Assembly: GCA_039969355.1 (NCBI GenBank)
Contig: JBDVOA010000001.1
Span: 62,001 to 126,000, forward strand
DNA length: 64,000 bases
Source of the DNA: JL08 sp039969355
GTDB taxonomy: Bacteria > Pseudomonadota > Alphaproteobacteria > Rhodobacterales > Rhodobacteraceae
Direction: 5' to 3'
Positions 42,438-51,833 of the stretch are shown one piece after another; positions within the stretch are counted from its first letter, which is position 1, and the number at the start of each line of letters is the position of its first letter. A program made the position numbers and the translations under genes. The notes below the pieces were generated by a model. That model ran no database searches and had not been told where the DNA came from. It saw only the letters and a list, made by a program, of their open reading frames with translations.

Positions 42438-43979
42438 TTAGTTCGACGCGACCTGACTGGCGGTTTCCGCCGCAGCCAGAGCAGTATCGTAGTGGGAAAC
42501 CAGCGCCTCAACCGAGGGGCCGGTGATATCAAGAACCAGCGCCGGATAAACGCCAAGCAGGATAGTCATCACGACAAGCGGCGCAAAGATCGCTTTCTCG
42601 CGGCGGGTCATGTCAGTGATGGATTTCAGGCTTTCCTTGATCAGGTCGCCCATGATCACCCGGCGATAAAGCCAGAGCGCATAGGCGGCTGAAAATATTA
42701 CGCCGGTTGTGGCGACGGCCGCAACCCAAGTGTTGACCTGGAAAACGCCCATCAGTGTCAGGAATTCGCCGACAAACCCAGATGTGCCCGGCAAGCCAAC
42801 GTTGGCCATCGTGAACAACATAAAGATCAGCGCATAAGCGGGCATACGATTCACAAGACCACCGTAGGCTTCGATTTCGCGGGTGTGCATGCGATCATAG
42901 ATTACGCCAACACTTAAGAAGAGAGCGCCAGAGATGAACCCGTGGCTGATCATCTGGAAAATTGCGCCATCTACACCCTGCTGATTGGCTGCAAATATGC
43001 CCATGGTGACAAAGCCCATATGCGCAACCGAAGAATAGGCAATCAGCTTTTTCATGTCTTCCTGAACAAGCGCGACCAGCGACGTGTAGACAATCGCGAT
43101 GGCCGACATCCACAGCACCAAAGGCGTCCAGATCTCGGAACCGACCGGGAACATCGGCAAACTAAAGCGCAAGAAACCATAGCCCCCCATCTTCAACAAG
43201 ATCGCTGCAAGCACAACCGAACCCGCCGTCGGGGCCTGGACGTGGGCATCAGGTAACCAAGTATGCACCGGCCACATCGGCATTTTCACTGCGAACGAGG
43301 CAAAGAACGCCAGGAACATGAGTGACTGCAGACCACCCACCACATGCACGCCCAGCACATCCATGTCAGCAAAGGAAAACTGGTGGATCAGCAGTTGCTC
43401 AATATCCGTGGTGCCTGCATCGGCAAACATGCCAACCATTGCAACCAGCATCAGAACTGACCCAAGAAAGGTATAGAGAAAGAACTTGAAGCTTGCGTAG
43501 ATACGCTCTTTTCCACCCCAGATGCCAATGATCAGGAACATCGGGATCAGACCAGCCTCAAAGAACAGGTAGAACAGCACCAGATCAAGCGCCATGAATA
43601 CGCCGAGCATCAAGGTTTCCAGCAGAAGGAATGCGATCATGTATTCCTTGACGCGGGTTTCGACATTCCACGATGCGGCAATCGTCAACGGCATGATGAA
43701 CGTCGTCAGCATCACAAACAGCACCGAGATGCCATCTACGCCCATTTTGTATTGGAGCCCCAATAGCCAATCTGCCTGTTCAACGAACTGAAATCCGGTA
43801 TCACCTGGATCAAATTGCGACAGGATGCCAAGGCTGATCAGGAAGGTCGCACTGGTTGCGATCAGCGCCAGCCATTTAGCGTTGCGGTTCGCAGCAGCGT
43901 CATCGCCGCGCAGAAACACCAAAAGGATCAATGCCGCCACAGCCGGAATGAAAGTGACAATGGAAAGCAGATTATCCAT
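42438..43979 (-). CDS. nuoM: NADH-quinone oxidoreductase subunit M
   Basis: Antiporter-like proton-pumping subunit of complex I. 513 residues with about 14 hydrophobic segments. The signature regions FEAGLIPMFLIIGIWGG and WLPDAHVQAPTAGSVVLA are present. The start overlaps the nuoL stop by one base; nuoN follows after 23 bases. Confidence 0.96.
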   Translation of the reverse strand: MDNLLSIVTFIPAVAALILLVFLRGDDAAANRNAKWLALIATSATFLISLGILSQFDPGDTGFQFVEQADWLLGLQYKMGVDGISVLFVMLTTFIMPLTIAASWNVETRVKEYMIAFLLLETLMLGVFMALDLVLFYLFFEAGLIPMFLIIGIWGGKERIYASFKFFLYTFLGSVLMLVAMVGMFADAGTTDIEQLLIHQFSFADMDVLGVHVVGGLQSLMFLAFFASFAVKMPMWPVHTWLPDAHVQAPTAGSVVLAAILLKMGGYGFLRFSLPMFPVGSEIWTPLVLWMSAIAIVYTSLVALVQEDMKKLIAYSSVAHMGFVTMGIFAANQQGVDGAIFQMISHGFISGALFLSVGVIYDRMHTREIEAYGGLVNRMPAYALIFMLFTMANVGLPGTSGFVGEFLTLMGVFQVNTWVAAVATTGVIFSAAYALWLYRRVIMGDLIKESLKSITDMTRREKAIFAPLVVMTILLGVYPALVLDITGPSVEALVSHYDTALAAAETASQVASN

Positions 43980-46126
43980 TAGTGCGCTCCCCCGCCGAGT
44001 GACATCCAGGTGACCAGAACCGCGATGCCAATAACCATCGCGAAGGCATAAGTGAAGATATACCCGGACTGCGCCCGACCCGCGAGACGCGTGAAGAAAG
44101 GGATGATTCCCATGGCGATACCGTTCAGCGTGCCGTCAATCACATTGCCATCGCCGCGCTTCCACAGCAGCCGGCCAATGGCCTTGGCGGGACCAACAAA
44201 GATGATTTCGTAGAGTTCGTCAAAATACCACTTGTTCTTGAAGAACAGGTAGAGAGGACGCTGGCTTTCGGCCAGACGGCCCGGCAACGTGGGATTCCAG
44301 ATGTAGAACCACATCGCCATGAGGAACCCGGCTGCCATTGCAATGAATGGGCTTACCTTGACCCACTTGGGCGCGGCATGCGCGTCCTCAAGCACGGTGT
44401 TATCCTTGCCGAAATAAAGCGCGCCGTCGCCCGGCTGACCGCCAAACGCGGCATGGTGTTCGTCGCCATGAGCGTCGCCGTGACCCTCGGCCTTGTCTTC
44501 GCCGTGATGCACGTCGGCAGTGCCATCAGCCACATGTTCGGCGTGGGTCTCATCTGTGTGACCCTCATCATGGCCTGCCTCTGCATGGGCTTCGTCCTGA
44601 AGCGGAATGCCGTAGAACTTGGCGACCTGATCGACGTGACCAAAGAAGCTGGGCTGCCAGACCATCCCGGCAACCACAGCACCAAAGCTCAGCACGCCTA
44701 ACGGCACCAACATGGTCTTGGGCGACTCATGGGCATGGTCATGTGTGTGTTTGTCGCCGCGCGGTGCACCGTAAAACGTCAGGAACATCAGCCGCCAACT
44801 GTAGAAACTCGTCAACGCAGCAGCGATCACCAGCAACCAGAAGCCATAGCCTGAACCGGCAGCATAGGCACTTTCGATGATGGCGTCCTTGGAGAGGAAA
44901 CCAGCGAACCCGATGTAGGTCAGCGGAATGCCAACCCCAGTGATGGCCAGCGTCCCGATCATCATCGCCCAGTACGTATAAGGGATCTTCTTACGCAACC
45001 CGCCGTAATTCGTCATGTCCTGCTCGTGATGCATCGCATGGATGACTGACCCGGCGCCAAGGAACAACAGCGCCTTAAAGAACGCATGTGTCAGCAGGTG
45101 GAACATTGCAGCGGAATACATGCCGACACCCGCAGCAACAAACATGTAGCCCAGCTGCGAACATGTGGAATAAGCGATCACCCGTTTGATATCGGTTTGC
45201 ACCAGACCCACGGTTGCGGCAAAAAAAGCCGTTGTGGCACCGACCACTGTCACAAACATCAGCGCCTCAGGCGCGAATTCCATAAGCGGCGACATTCGGC
45301 ATACCAGGAAAACGCCAGCAGTCACCATGGTGGCAGCGTGGATCAGGGCGGAAACTGGCGTCGGGCCTTCCATCGCATCGGGCAGCCACGTGTGTAAGAA
45401 CAGCTGCGCTGACTTACCCATCGCACCTATGAACAGAAGGACCGCGATCAGATTGGCCGCGTTCCATTCACTCCAAAGGAACGACAATTGCGTTTCCGCA
45501 AGGGTGGGCGCATCGGCAAAGATATCGTCAAGATTGATGCTATCCACGAGAAAAAACAGCGCAAATATACCCAAGGCAAAGCCAAAGTCGCCTACACGAT
45601 TGACCACAAACGCCTTTATTGCCGCAGCATTTGCACTTGGTTTGCGATAGTAGAAACCGATCAGCAGGTATGACGCAACGCCCACGCCCTCCCAACCAAA
45701 GAACATCTGAACAAGATTATTGGCCGTCACCAGCATCAGCATTGCAAAGGTAAAGAAGGAAAGATACGCAAAGAAACGCGGCTTATACGTTTCGCCCTCT
45801 CGCCACTGCGGGTCGTTGTCCATGTAACCAAAGCTGTAGAGATGGACGAGCGCTGACACGGTCGTAATCACGATCAGCATGATCGCCGTCAGACGATCCA
45901 GCCGGATGGCCCAGTCAGTACTCAGGCTGCCACTTTCGATCCAGCGCATGATCTGGATTTGCTCGGTCACACCGTCAAAACTAAAAAACACGATCCAGCT
46001 GAGCAGCATGGACAGGAACAGCAGGCCGGTCGACACCCAAAGTGCCGCTGTCTCGCCAATGAATTTCCAGCCAAAGCCGCAGATCAGACTACCGATCAGT
46101 GGGGCAAAGAGGATGATGGTTTCCAT
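43979..46126 (-). CDS. nuoL: NADH-quinone oxidoreductase subunit L, with His/Asp/Glu-rich insertion
   Basis: Antiporter-like distal subunit of complex I with the long lateral helix. 715 residues, about 100 more than E. coli NuoL. Core motifs are normal: GWEGVGVASYLLIGF and HTWLPDAMEGPTPVSALIHA. The extra length lies mostly between about residues 510 and 565, where the sequence is packed with His, Asp and Glu (for instance AEAGHDEGHTDETHAEH), with a smaller His patch THDHAHES near 460. The insertion precedes the last membrane helices and could bind metal ions. nuoK lies 7 bases upstream. Confidence 0.96.
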   Translation of the reverse strand: METIILFAPLIGSLICGFGWKFIGETAALWVSTGLLFLSMLLSWIVFFSFDGVTEQIQIMRWIESGSLSTDWAIRLDRLTAIMLIVITTVSALVHLYSFGYMDNDPQWREGETYKPRFFAYLSFFTFAMLMLVTANNLVQMFFGWEGVGVASYLLIGFYYRKPSANAAAIKAFVVNRVGDFGFALGIFALFFLVDSINLDDIFADAPTLAETQLSFLWSEWNAANLIAVLLFIGAMGKSAQLFLHTWLPDAMEGPTPVSALIHAATMVTAGVFLVCRMSPLMEFAPEALMFVTVVGATTAFFAATVGLVQTDIKRVIAYSTCSQLGYMFVAAGVGMYSAAMFHLLTHAFFKALLFLGAGSVIHAMHHEQDMTNYGGLRKKIPYTYWAMMIGTLAITGVGIPLTYIGFAGFLSKDAIIESAYAAGSGYGFWLLVIAAALTSFYSWRLMFLTFYGAPRGDKHTHDHAHESPKTMLVPLGVLSFGAVVAGMVWQPSFFGHVDQVAKFYGIPLQDEAHAEAGHDEGHTDETHAEHVADGTADVHHGEDKAEGHGDAHGDEHHAAFGGQPGDGALYFGKDNTVLEDAHAAPKWVKVSPFIAMAAGFLMAMWFYIWNPTLPGRLAESQRPLYLFFKNKWYFDELYEIIFVGPAKAIGRLLWKRGDGNVIDGTLNGIAMGIIPFFTRLAGRAQSGYIFTYAFAMVIGIAVLVTWMSLGGGAH

Positions 46127-46133
46127 AAGTCTC

Positions 46134-46439
46134 TTAGCCCTTCATCACATTGACATCTTCAACCGCGATGGTGCCACGGTTGCGGAAGAAACAAACCAGT
46201 ATGGCCAACCCAATGGCGGCCTCGGCAGCGGCGACGGTCAATACGAACATGGTAAACACTTGCCCGACCAGATCACCGGAATAATGGGAGAACGCTACAA
46301 GATTGATATTCACCGCAAGTAGCATCAACTCGATGCTCATTAGCAGAATAATCACATTTTTGCGGTTCAGAAACAGCCCGAAGATGCCGATGACAAACAG
46401 CATCGCTGCCACTGTCAGGTAATGTTCTAGTCCGATCAT
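46134..46439 (-). CDS. nuoK: NADH-quinone oxidoreductase subunit K
   Basis: Small membrane subunit of complex I (101 residues, three helices) with the conserved glutamates in LMSIELMLLAVNIN and AAAEAAIGLAI. The ATG at 46439 is chosen because MIGLEHYL is the standard start; an earlier frame from 46472 has no support. 74 bases separate it from nuoJ, a larger gap than elsewhere in the operon. Confidence 0.96.
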   Translation of the reverse strand: MIGLEHYLTVAAMLFVIGIFGLFLNRKNVIILLMSIELMLLAVNINLVAFSHYSGDLVGQVFTMFVLTVAAAEAAIGLAILVCFFRNRGTIAVEDVNVMKG

Positions 46440-46513
46440 ATCGTCCCTCGGTTCTTTTATTCTTAACGGCACACATAACCGTCAGGTCTTCGTTTTTACT
46501 CCGGATCTATGAC

Positions 46514-47116
46514 CTAAAGGCCCTGCCCGGGTTTTACATCTTTCAATTCCATCGCGGCCGCCGGGTCGCGCATCATCTGCGCGACCACATCCTGACGTTT
46601 GACGTCGACCCGGTGGCGCAGCGTCAGCACGATGGCCCCAATCATCGCCACCAGCAGGATCAGTCCTGATAGCTGGAACAACAGGAAATATTGATCATAA
46701 AGGATTAGGCCCAGAGCTTCGGTATTGTGTTTGTCGGTCGGTGTAACCTGCGCCCGCAACCCTTCAGCAGCGGCGTTTGCGTCCCACGCACCAAAGGCGA
46801 TGGCGAATTGCATCAACAGCACCAGCCCGATCAATAGGGCCAGTGGCATGTATTTGGCCATCTCGGCCTTAAGTTCGGCAAAATCCACGTCCAGCATCAT
46901 GACAACAAACAGGAAAAGCACAGCAACCGCACCCACGTAGACGATGATCAGCAACATCGCGACAAATTCAGCGCCCAACAACACGAAAAGGCCGGCCGAG
47001 GACAAAAATGCCAGGATCAGCCACAGCACCGAATGCACCGGGTTCTTGCTGATCACCGTGAACAATCCCCCCGCGATGACGCAAATCGCAAACAGGTAAA
47101 AGGCAAACACAGTCAT
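46514..47116 (-). CDS. nuoJ: NADH-quinone oxidoreductase subunit J
   Basis: Membrane subunit of complex I with five hydrophobic segments; contains the flexible third helix region seen as VYVGAVAVLFLFVVMMLDVD. 200 residues. Its start overlaps the stop of the CMD-like gene by 4 bases. Confidence 0.95.
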   Translation of the reverse strand: MTVFAFYLFAICVIAGGLFTVISKNPVHSVLWLILAFLSSAGLFVLLGAEFVAMLLIIVYVGAVAVLFLFVVMMLDVDFAELKAEMAKYMPLALLIGLVLLMQFAIAFGAWDANAAAEGLRAQVTPTDKHNTEALGLILYDQYFLLFQLSGLILLVAMIGAIVLTLRHRVDVKRQDVVAQMMRDPAAAMELKDVKPGQGL

Positions 47117-47514
47117 GATTTGTCGTCCTCCTTCATCACGTCTTGGGCAATCTCAAGCGCGCGGTTCATCGCTGGAAGACCGGCGAACATCGACATCTGG
47201 CCAATCGTTTCGACAATCTCTTGTTTCTTGGCACCGGCTTCGATCGCGTGGCGCACGGTCTGGCGCACGGCTGGTTCAACCTGTGCACCTTGCATCGTTA
47301 ACCCTGCCAGCGTCAGCAGCAACCGCGTTTTGGCGTCCAGCCCGTCTTCGTTTACCGCATTGCCAAACATCGCTTCCATGACCTCCTTGGGCATGGTCGG
47401 CCACAGCGCCTCGAACCCTTTGGGCGAAAACGACTCGAGCGCAGGGTTCATCGCCTTCGCCATGTCCTGCGCCTGCTTCATCATTGCCTCGAAGGGGTTG
47501 ACGGGATCGGTCAT
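47113..47514 (-). CDS. Carboxymuconolactone decarboxylase-like protein inside nuo operon
   Basis: 133 residues with a CMD/AhpD-type helical core: DAKTRLLLTLAGLTMQGA, then VRHAIEAGAKKQEIVETI. The catalytic CxxC of AhpD is missing (the protein has no Cys at all), so it is not an AhpD-type disulfide reductase. It overlaps nuoI by 4 bases upstream and nuoJ by 4 bases downstream, so it is translated together with complex I subunits. A role as assembly or stress factor is inference only. Confidence 0.75.
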   Translation of the reverse strand: MTDPVNPFEAMMKQAQDMAKAMNPALESFSPKGFEALWPTMPKEVMEAMFGNAVNEDGLDAKTRLLLTLAGLTMQGAQVEPAVRQTVRHAIEAGAKKQEIVETIGQMSMFAGLPAMNRALEIAQDVMKEDDKS

Positions 47515-48005
47515 CGGTAGGGCGCATCCAGTTCAAGGTTGTGGGCTATCTCGGATTCCCAACGGTCGCCGTTCTCGAGCAGTTTCGCCTTGTCGTAAAA
47601 CAACTCTTCTCGCGTCTCGGTGGCGAATTCAAAATTCGGGCCTTCGACGATGGCATCGACCGGACATGCCTCCTGACAGAAGCCACAATAAATGCATTTG
47701 GTCATGTCGATGTCATAACGTGTCGTGCGGCGGCTGCCGTCTTCGCGGGGCTCCGCATCAATCGTGATCGCCTGCGCCGGGCAGATCGCCTCGCACAGCT
47801 TGCAGGCGATGCAGCGTTCTTCGCCGTTGGGATAACGGCGCAGTGCGTGTTCGCCACGAAAGCGCGGCGACAGGTACCCTTTTTCATGCGGATAATTCAG
47901 CGTCGCTTTGGGGCGAAAGAAATACTTCATCCCCAATTTGAATCCCTGAAAGAAATCTTGCAGCAGAAAGTATTTTGCCGCGCGTGTATAGTCGATCTGT
48001 GTCAT
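47511..48005 (-). CDS. nuoI: NADH-quinone oxidoreductase subunit I
   Basis: Ferredoxin-like subunit of complex I carrying two [4Fe-4S] clusters (N6a/N6b): CIACKLCEAICP and CIYCGFCQEACP. 164 residues. Its start overlaps the hypothetical gene at 48002 by 4 bases and its stop overlaps the CMD-like gene by 4. Confidence 0.97.
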   Translation of the reverse strand: MTQIDYTRAAKYFLLQDFFQGFKLGMKYFFRPKATLNYPHEKGYLSPRFRGEHALRRYPNGEERCIACKLCEAICPAQAITIDAEPREDGSRRTTRYDIDMTKCIYCGFCQEACPVDAIVEGPNFEFATETREELFYDKAKLLENGDRWESEIAHNLELDAPYR

Positions 48006-48358
48006 AGCGCCTTCAATCTTTGTGCGGTCTCAAGGAATGCAGTTTGCAACTGCGACACATCAAGCGTTTTTGTTGTTGTGTCAAAATTTATTGCTTTCAG
48101 AAGACGGTCTGAAAAAACGTCAACAAATTGGTTCCGCAGTTCGGGCTTGGCCGCGTCAAACAATTCTCCAAATTGCGGAGCATTCAAAGCTATGTTTCCA
48201 AGAAAAAAGTCAAAGTCGTCGGCGGTAAATTCTTCTAACTTTGCTTCGCTTCCCATTCTGAATAGGCCAACAACAGTTTCATAAAAAGAAGCCGCCTTCA
48301 TTTCGTTCATCGAGATGAAGTACTGAGACAATTGGTCAAGTTCGTCTGTTGCCATCAT
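48002..48358 (-). CDS. Hypothetical protein between nuoH and nuoI
   Basis: 118 residues, acidic, predicted all-helical and soluble (YFISMNEMKAASFYETVVGLF, LLKAINFD). No Cys cluster, signal peptide or known domain was recognised. It overlaps nuoH and nuoI by 4 bases on each side, so it is translated in step with them. Two start ATGs in a row (48358 and 48355) are possible. Its codon use and base composition look more AT-rich than its neighbours, which hints at a recent insertion. Confidence 0.55.
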   Translation of the reverse strand: MMATDELDQLSQYFISMNEMKAASFYETVVGLFRMGSEAKLEEFTADDFDFFLGNIALNAPQFGELFDAAKPELRNQFVDVFSDRLLKAINFDTTTKTLDVSQLQTAFLETAQRLKAL

Positions 48359-49395
48359 GCCCCCACCGTCCAGCGGGCGAAGGCGCCGCCGAACCAGTCA
48401 AACTTGGCTGCAAATGCAACAAACGCCACCCAGAACAGCGAGAACGGCAGGAATACTTTCCAGCCAAGCCGCATCAACTGATCGTAGCGGTAGCGTGGAG
48501 TGATAGCCTTAACCATCGAGAAAAAGAAGAACACGACGCCCATCTTTACGATCATCCAGAAGATGCCATCCGGCAGGCCGGGTATCGGAGACAGCCATCC
48601 GCCAAAGAACAGCAGCGAAATCAGTGCGCACATCAGCACCACGGCCACAAGTTCGCCGATCATGAACAGCAGGAACGGCGTGGATGAATATTCAACCTGA
48701 TAACCGGCGACGAGTTCTGATTCAGCCTCTGGAAGATCAAACGGCGGGCGATTGGTTTCTGCCAGAGCCGAGATAAAGAACAGGATTAGCATCGGGAAAT
48801 GTGGCAACCAATACCAGTTCAGGAACCCGTAAGAGCCGCTTTGCGCCTCAACAATGGCGCCGAAATTCATGGAGCCAGTCGAAATGATCACACCGATGAT
48901 GATCAGGCCAATGCTAACCTCATACGAAATCATTTGCGCGGCTGAGCGTAGTGATCCAAGGAACGGGTATTTAGAGTTTGAAGCCCATCCCCCCATGATC
49001 ACACCATAGACCTCAAGCGAAGAGACCGCCATGACGTACAGGATCGCCACGTTGATGTCGGAAATGACCCAACCGTCATTGAACGGGATCACCGCCCACG
49101 CGATCAGCGCCATCACCAAAGACACAAGCGGCGCCAGCAGGAAAACGACCTTGTCGGCACCCGCCGGGAAAACCACCTCTTTGACGATGTATTTGAGGAA
49201 ATCGGCAAAACTTTGCAGCAGGCCAAAGAAACCCACAACATTAGGTCCTCGCCGCATCTGCACTGCGGCCCAGATCTTGCGGTCCGCGTACATCAGAAAG
49301 GCAAGGGCAACCAACAGCGGGATCACCAACAGGAATATCTGCGCAATAATCAGAAGACCGATGCCGGTATAGGTTGTGGAAAAGAATTCAGCCAT
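48355..49395 (-). CDS. nuoH: NADH-quinone oxidoreductase subunit H
   Basis: Membrane subunit at the quinone site of complex I; about eight helices, 346 residues. Conserved segments: RRGPNVVGFFGLLQSFAD and ETNRPPFDLPEAESELVAG. It lies 6 bases after the lipoprotein gene and overlaps the hypothetical gene at 48358 by 4 bases. Confidence 0.97.
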   Translation of the reverse strand: MAEFFSTTYTGIGLLIIAQIFLLVIPLLVALAFLMYADRKIWAAVQMRRGPNVVGFFGLLQSFADFLKYIVKEVVFPAGADKVVFLLAPLVSLVMALIAWAVIPFNDGWVISDINVAILYVMAVSSLEVYGVIMGGWASNSKYPFLGSLRSAAQMISYEVSIGLIIIGVIISTGSMNFGAIVEAQSGSYGFLNWYWLPHFPMLILFFISALAETNRPPFDLPEAESELVAGYQVEYSSTPFLLFMIGELVAVVLMCALISLLFFGGWLSPIPGLPDGIFWMIVKMGVVFFFFSMVKAITPRYRYDQLMRLGWKVFLPFSLFWVAFVAFAAKFDWFGGAFARWTVGA

Positions 49396-49401
49396 AAGTC
49401 C

Positions 49402-49812
49402 TCACACCGTGGGTATCCCTATTTCCGCGCACTGAGCTGCCGTAACTTCGGCATCAATTGTCCGGTTGCCAGCAGGCAATGTTGGCGAGATTGTGTAAAC
49501 AGCATCTGCGGCCCACACGCCACCCTCCTCTTGCACATTTGTGCGTAAATGACGCGCAAATCCGTATCCTCGGATCAGCGTATATTGTGCGGCAGCACAT
49601 TTTGCGTAATCCGAAATGTCTTCCGGGCCGCGCGCACCGGTCATCGCAACCTTGAAACGCACCAGATCAGTATCCAGTAGCTGCGTGTCGACACCGCGAT
49701 AATCCGGGGCAAAGACGATGTCTTCCGCCACCACCTCTTGCTGTTCACATGCGGAGACTCCGCCCGCAAGCAGGATCGCTACAGGAGATATGCCCCGCAT
49801 TTTGCGCATCAT
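49402..49812 (-). CDS. Predicted lipoprotein between nuoG and nuoH
   Basis: 136 residues. The N terminus MMRKMRGISPVAILLAGGVSAC is a lipoprotein signal with a lipobox-like VSAC near residue 22. The mature part has two further Cys (YAKCAAAQY and AAQCAEIG), which could form a disulfide in the periplasm. No known family was recognised. Its start overlaps the nuoG stop by 4 bases and nuoH follows after 6, so it is made with complex I. Confidence 0.65.
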   Translation of the reverse strand: MMRKMRGISPVAILLAGGVSACEQQEVVAEDIVFAPDYRGVDTQLLDTDLVRFKVAMTGARGPEDISDYAKCAAAQYTLIRGYGFARHLRTNVQEEGGVWAADAVYTISPTLPAGNRTIDAEVTAAQCAEIGIPTV

Positions 49813-51830
49813 TCAGCCGCAATCTTTCCGGTGCCGCGCCCTTTTGCCCCGGCAGAAAGCTCCGCCATCAGTTCGGAGGCCCGCGCGATCGGGTTGGTCA
49901 GATAAAAGTCTGAGATCGCATAGCGGAACACCGCCTTACCCAATTTCCCGGCCGCAAGTGGTTGCCAGTCGTTTTCCGGCACCTCATCAATTTGTCCAAG
50001 ATGGGGAACTTCGCCGACAAGTGCGCTGCGCAACTGAGCCAGTGAATCGTATGGCAATTGCGAGCCAACTTCCGCGCTTAGCGCTCGCAGGATCGCCCAG
50101 TTTTCCTTGGCCTCTCCCGGTGCAAACCCGGCACGCTGCGCCAGTTGAGGCCGCCCTTCGGTGTTCACAAACAGACCTTGTTCTTCAGTATAGGCAGCGC
50201 CCGGCAGGATGATGTCGGCACGGTGCGCGCCCCGGTCACCGTGCGAACCCTGATAGATCACCAAGGGCCCTTCGGCGATATCAACCTCGTCGGCGCCCAG
50301 ATTGTATACCACTTCGGCGTCCTTAAGCGCCGCGTCGATGCCGCCCTCGGTTACGGCGCCCACGTCCATAGCACCCACACGTCCAGCAGCGGTGTGCAAA
50401 ACAAGGACCTTTCCATTGGTGCGTTCCGCCGCCTGCATCACATGGCCCAAGACCGCCGCGCCGTCCGCTTCCTGCAACGCGCCCGTGCCGACAACCATGA
50501 CGGATGGTTTTTCTATGACATCCTTGCCTTCGTATTTTGACAGGGAACCCAGCGCCTCGCGATCGTCGCCCATATGGAAGGTATCATAGGTCAGGTCTTC
50601 TGACGGCCCGATCACACCAACCTCAGCGCCAGCAACCCAGGCCTTGCGGATACGGGCATTCATTACGGGCGACTCAACCCGCGGATTGGTACCGACCAAC
50701 TGAATAAAGGCTGCAGTATCAAGATCTTCAATGCGCGCCGTGCCAACGTAACCGGATCGGTTTCCTGCTGGCAGCTTTGCGCCATCTGTACGGCATTCGA
50801 CGGCCCCATCCTGTCCTTCAACAAGTTGCTTCAGCGCATATGTGGCTTCGACCGGAGCAAGGTCACCTACCAGACCAGCGAGTTTTTTGGCGCTTTTGAT
50901 CGCATCTGCCGCTTTGGACAATGCTTCGGGCCAAGTTGCCGGGCGCAGCTTGCCGTTTTCACGAATATAGGGGCGATCAAGCCGCTGGCGGCGTAACCCA
51001 TCCCAAACGAACCGTGTCTTGTCGGAAATCCATTCTTCATTTACGCCATCATGATTGCGCGGCAGGAACCGCATGACTTCGCGCCCTTTTGTGTCGACCC
51101 GAATGTTGGATCCAAGCGCGTCCATAACGTCAATGCTCTCGGTCTTGCTCAGCTCCCACGGGCGGGCTGTAAAAGCGTAGGGTTTGGACACCAGTGCGCC
51201 GACTGGGCACAGATCAATGATGTTGCCCTGCATGTTGGATTCCAATGTCTCGCCCAGATAGGACGTAATCTCAGCATCCTCTCCGCGACCGGTCTGACCC
51301 ATCTGAGTGATCCCAGCGACTTCGGTGGTGAAACGGACGCACCGCGTGCAGGAAATGCACCGGGTCATGTGGGTTTCAACCAAAGGCCCCAGATCAAGGT
51401 CCTCGGTCGCGCGTTTGGGTTCGCGATAGCGGGAAAAATCAACCCCATAGGCCATCGCCTGATCCTGCAGATCACATTCACCGCCCTGATCGCAGATCGG
51501 GCAGTCAAGCGGGTGGTTTATCAACAGGAATTCCATAACCCCTTCGCGGGCCTTCTTGACCATGGGCGAGTTGGTCTTGATCACCGGCGGCTGGCCCTCG
51601 GGGCCAGGGCGCAAGTCTCTGACCTGCATTGCACAGGATGCTGCCGGTTTGGGCGGTCCCCCCACAACTTCGACGAGGCACATACGGCAATTGCCGGCAA
51701 TGGTCAGCCGCTCATGATAGCAGAACCGAGGGATTTCAACGCCCGCCTCTTCGCAGGCCTGAATCAGGGTCAGCGCCCCGTCCACTTCGATATCAGTTCC
51801 ATCGATGTTGATCTTGCGGAGGTCAGACAT
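49809..51830 (-). CDS. nuoG: NADH-quinone oxidoreductase subunit G
   Basis: The large iron-sulfur subunit of the complex I peripheral arm. The N-terminal ferredoxin-like domain (CYHERLTIAGNCRMC), the His-ligated cluster region HPLDCPICDQGGECDL and the CISCTRCVRF cluster are all present. The remaining part is a molybdopterin-oxidoreductase-like domain. 673 residues: the short alphaproteobacterial/mitochondrial form rather than the 900-residue E. coli one. The stop overlaps the lipoprotein gene. Confidence 0.97.
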   Translation of the reverse strand: MSDLRKINIDGTDIEVDGALTLIQACEEAGVEIPRFCYHERLTIAGNCRMCLVEVVGGPPKPAASCAMQVRDLRPGPEGQPPVIKTNSPMVKKAREGVMEFLLINHPLDCPICDQGGECDLQDQAMAYGVDFSRYREPKRATEDLDLGPLVETHMTRCISCTRCVRFTTEVAGITQMGQTGRGEDAEITSYLGETLESNMQGNIIDLCPVGALVSKPYAFTARPWELSKTESIDVMDALGSNIRVDTKGREVMRFLPRNHDGVNEEWISDKTRFVWDGLRRQRLDRPYIRENGKLRPATWPEALSKAADAIKSAKKLAGLVGDLAPVEATYALKQLVEGQDGAVECRTDGAKLPAGNRSGYVGTARIEDLDTAAFIQLVGTNPRVESPVMNARIRKAWVAGAEVGVIGPSEDLTYDTFHMGDDREALGSLSKYEGKDVIEKPSVMVVGTGALQEADGAAVLGHVMQAAERTNGKVLVLHTAAGRVGAMDVGAVTEGGIDAALKDAEVVYNLGADEVDIAEGPLVIYQGSHGDRGAHRADIILPGAAYTEEQGLFVNTEGRPQLAQRAGFAPGEAKENWAILRALSAEVGSQLPYDSLAQLRSALVGEVPHLGQIDEVPENDWQPLAAGKLGKAVFRYAISDFYLTNPIARASELMAELSAGAKGRGTGKIAAE

Positions 51831-51833
51831 GGT

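Noticed and set aside
44378..44701. Plus-strand frame that looks like a membrane protein opposite the His-rich part of nuoL
   Set aside because: His, Asp and Glu codons read backward give Val, Met and Ala codons, so the hydrophobic look is a by-product of the NuoL insertion.
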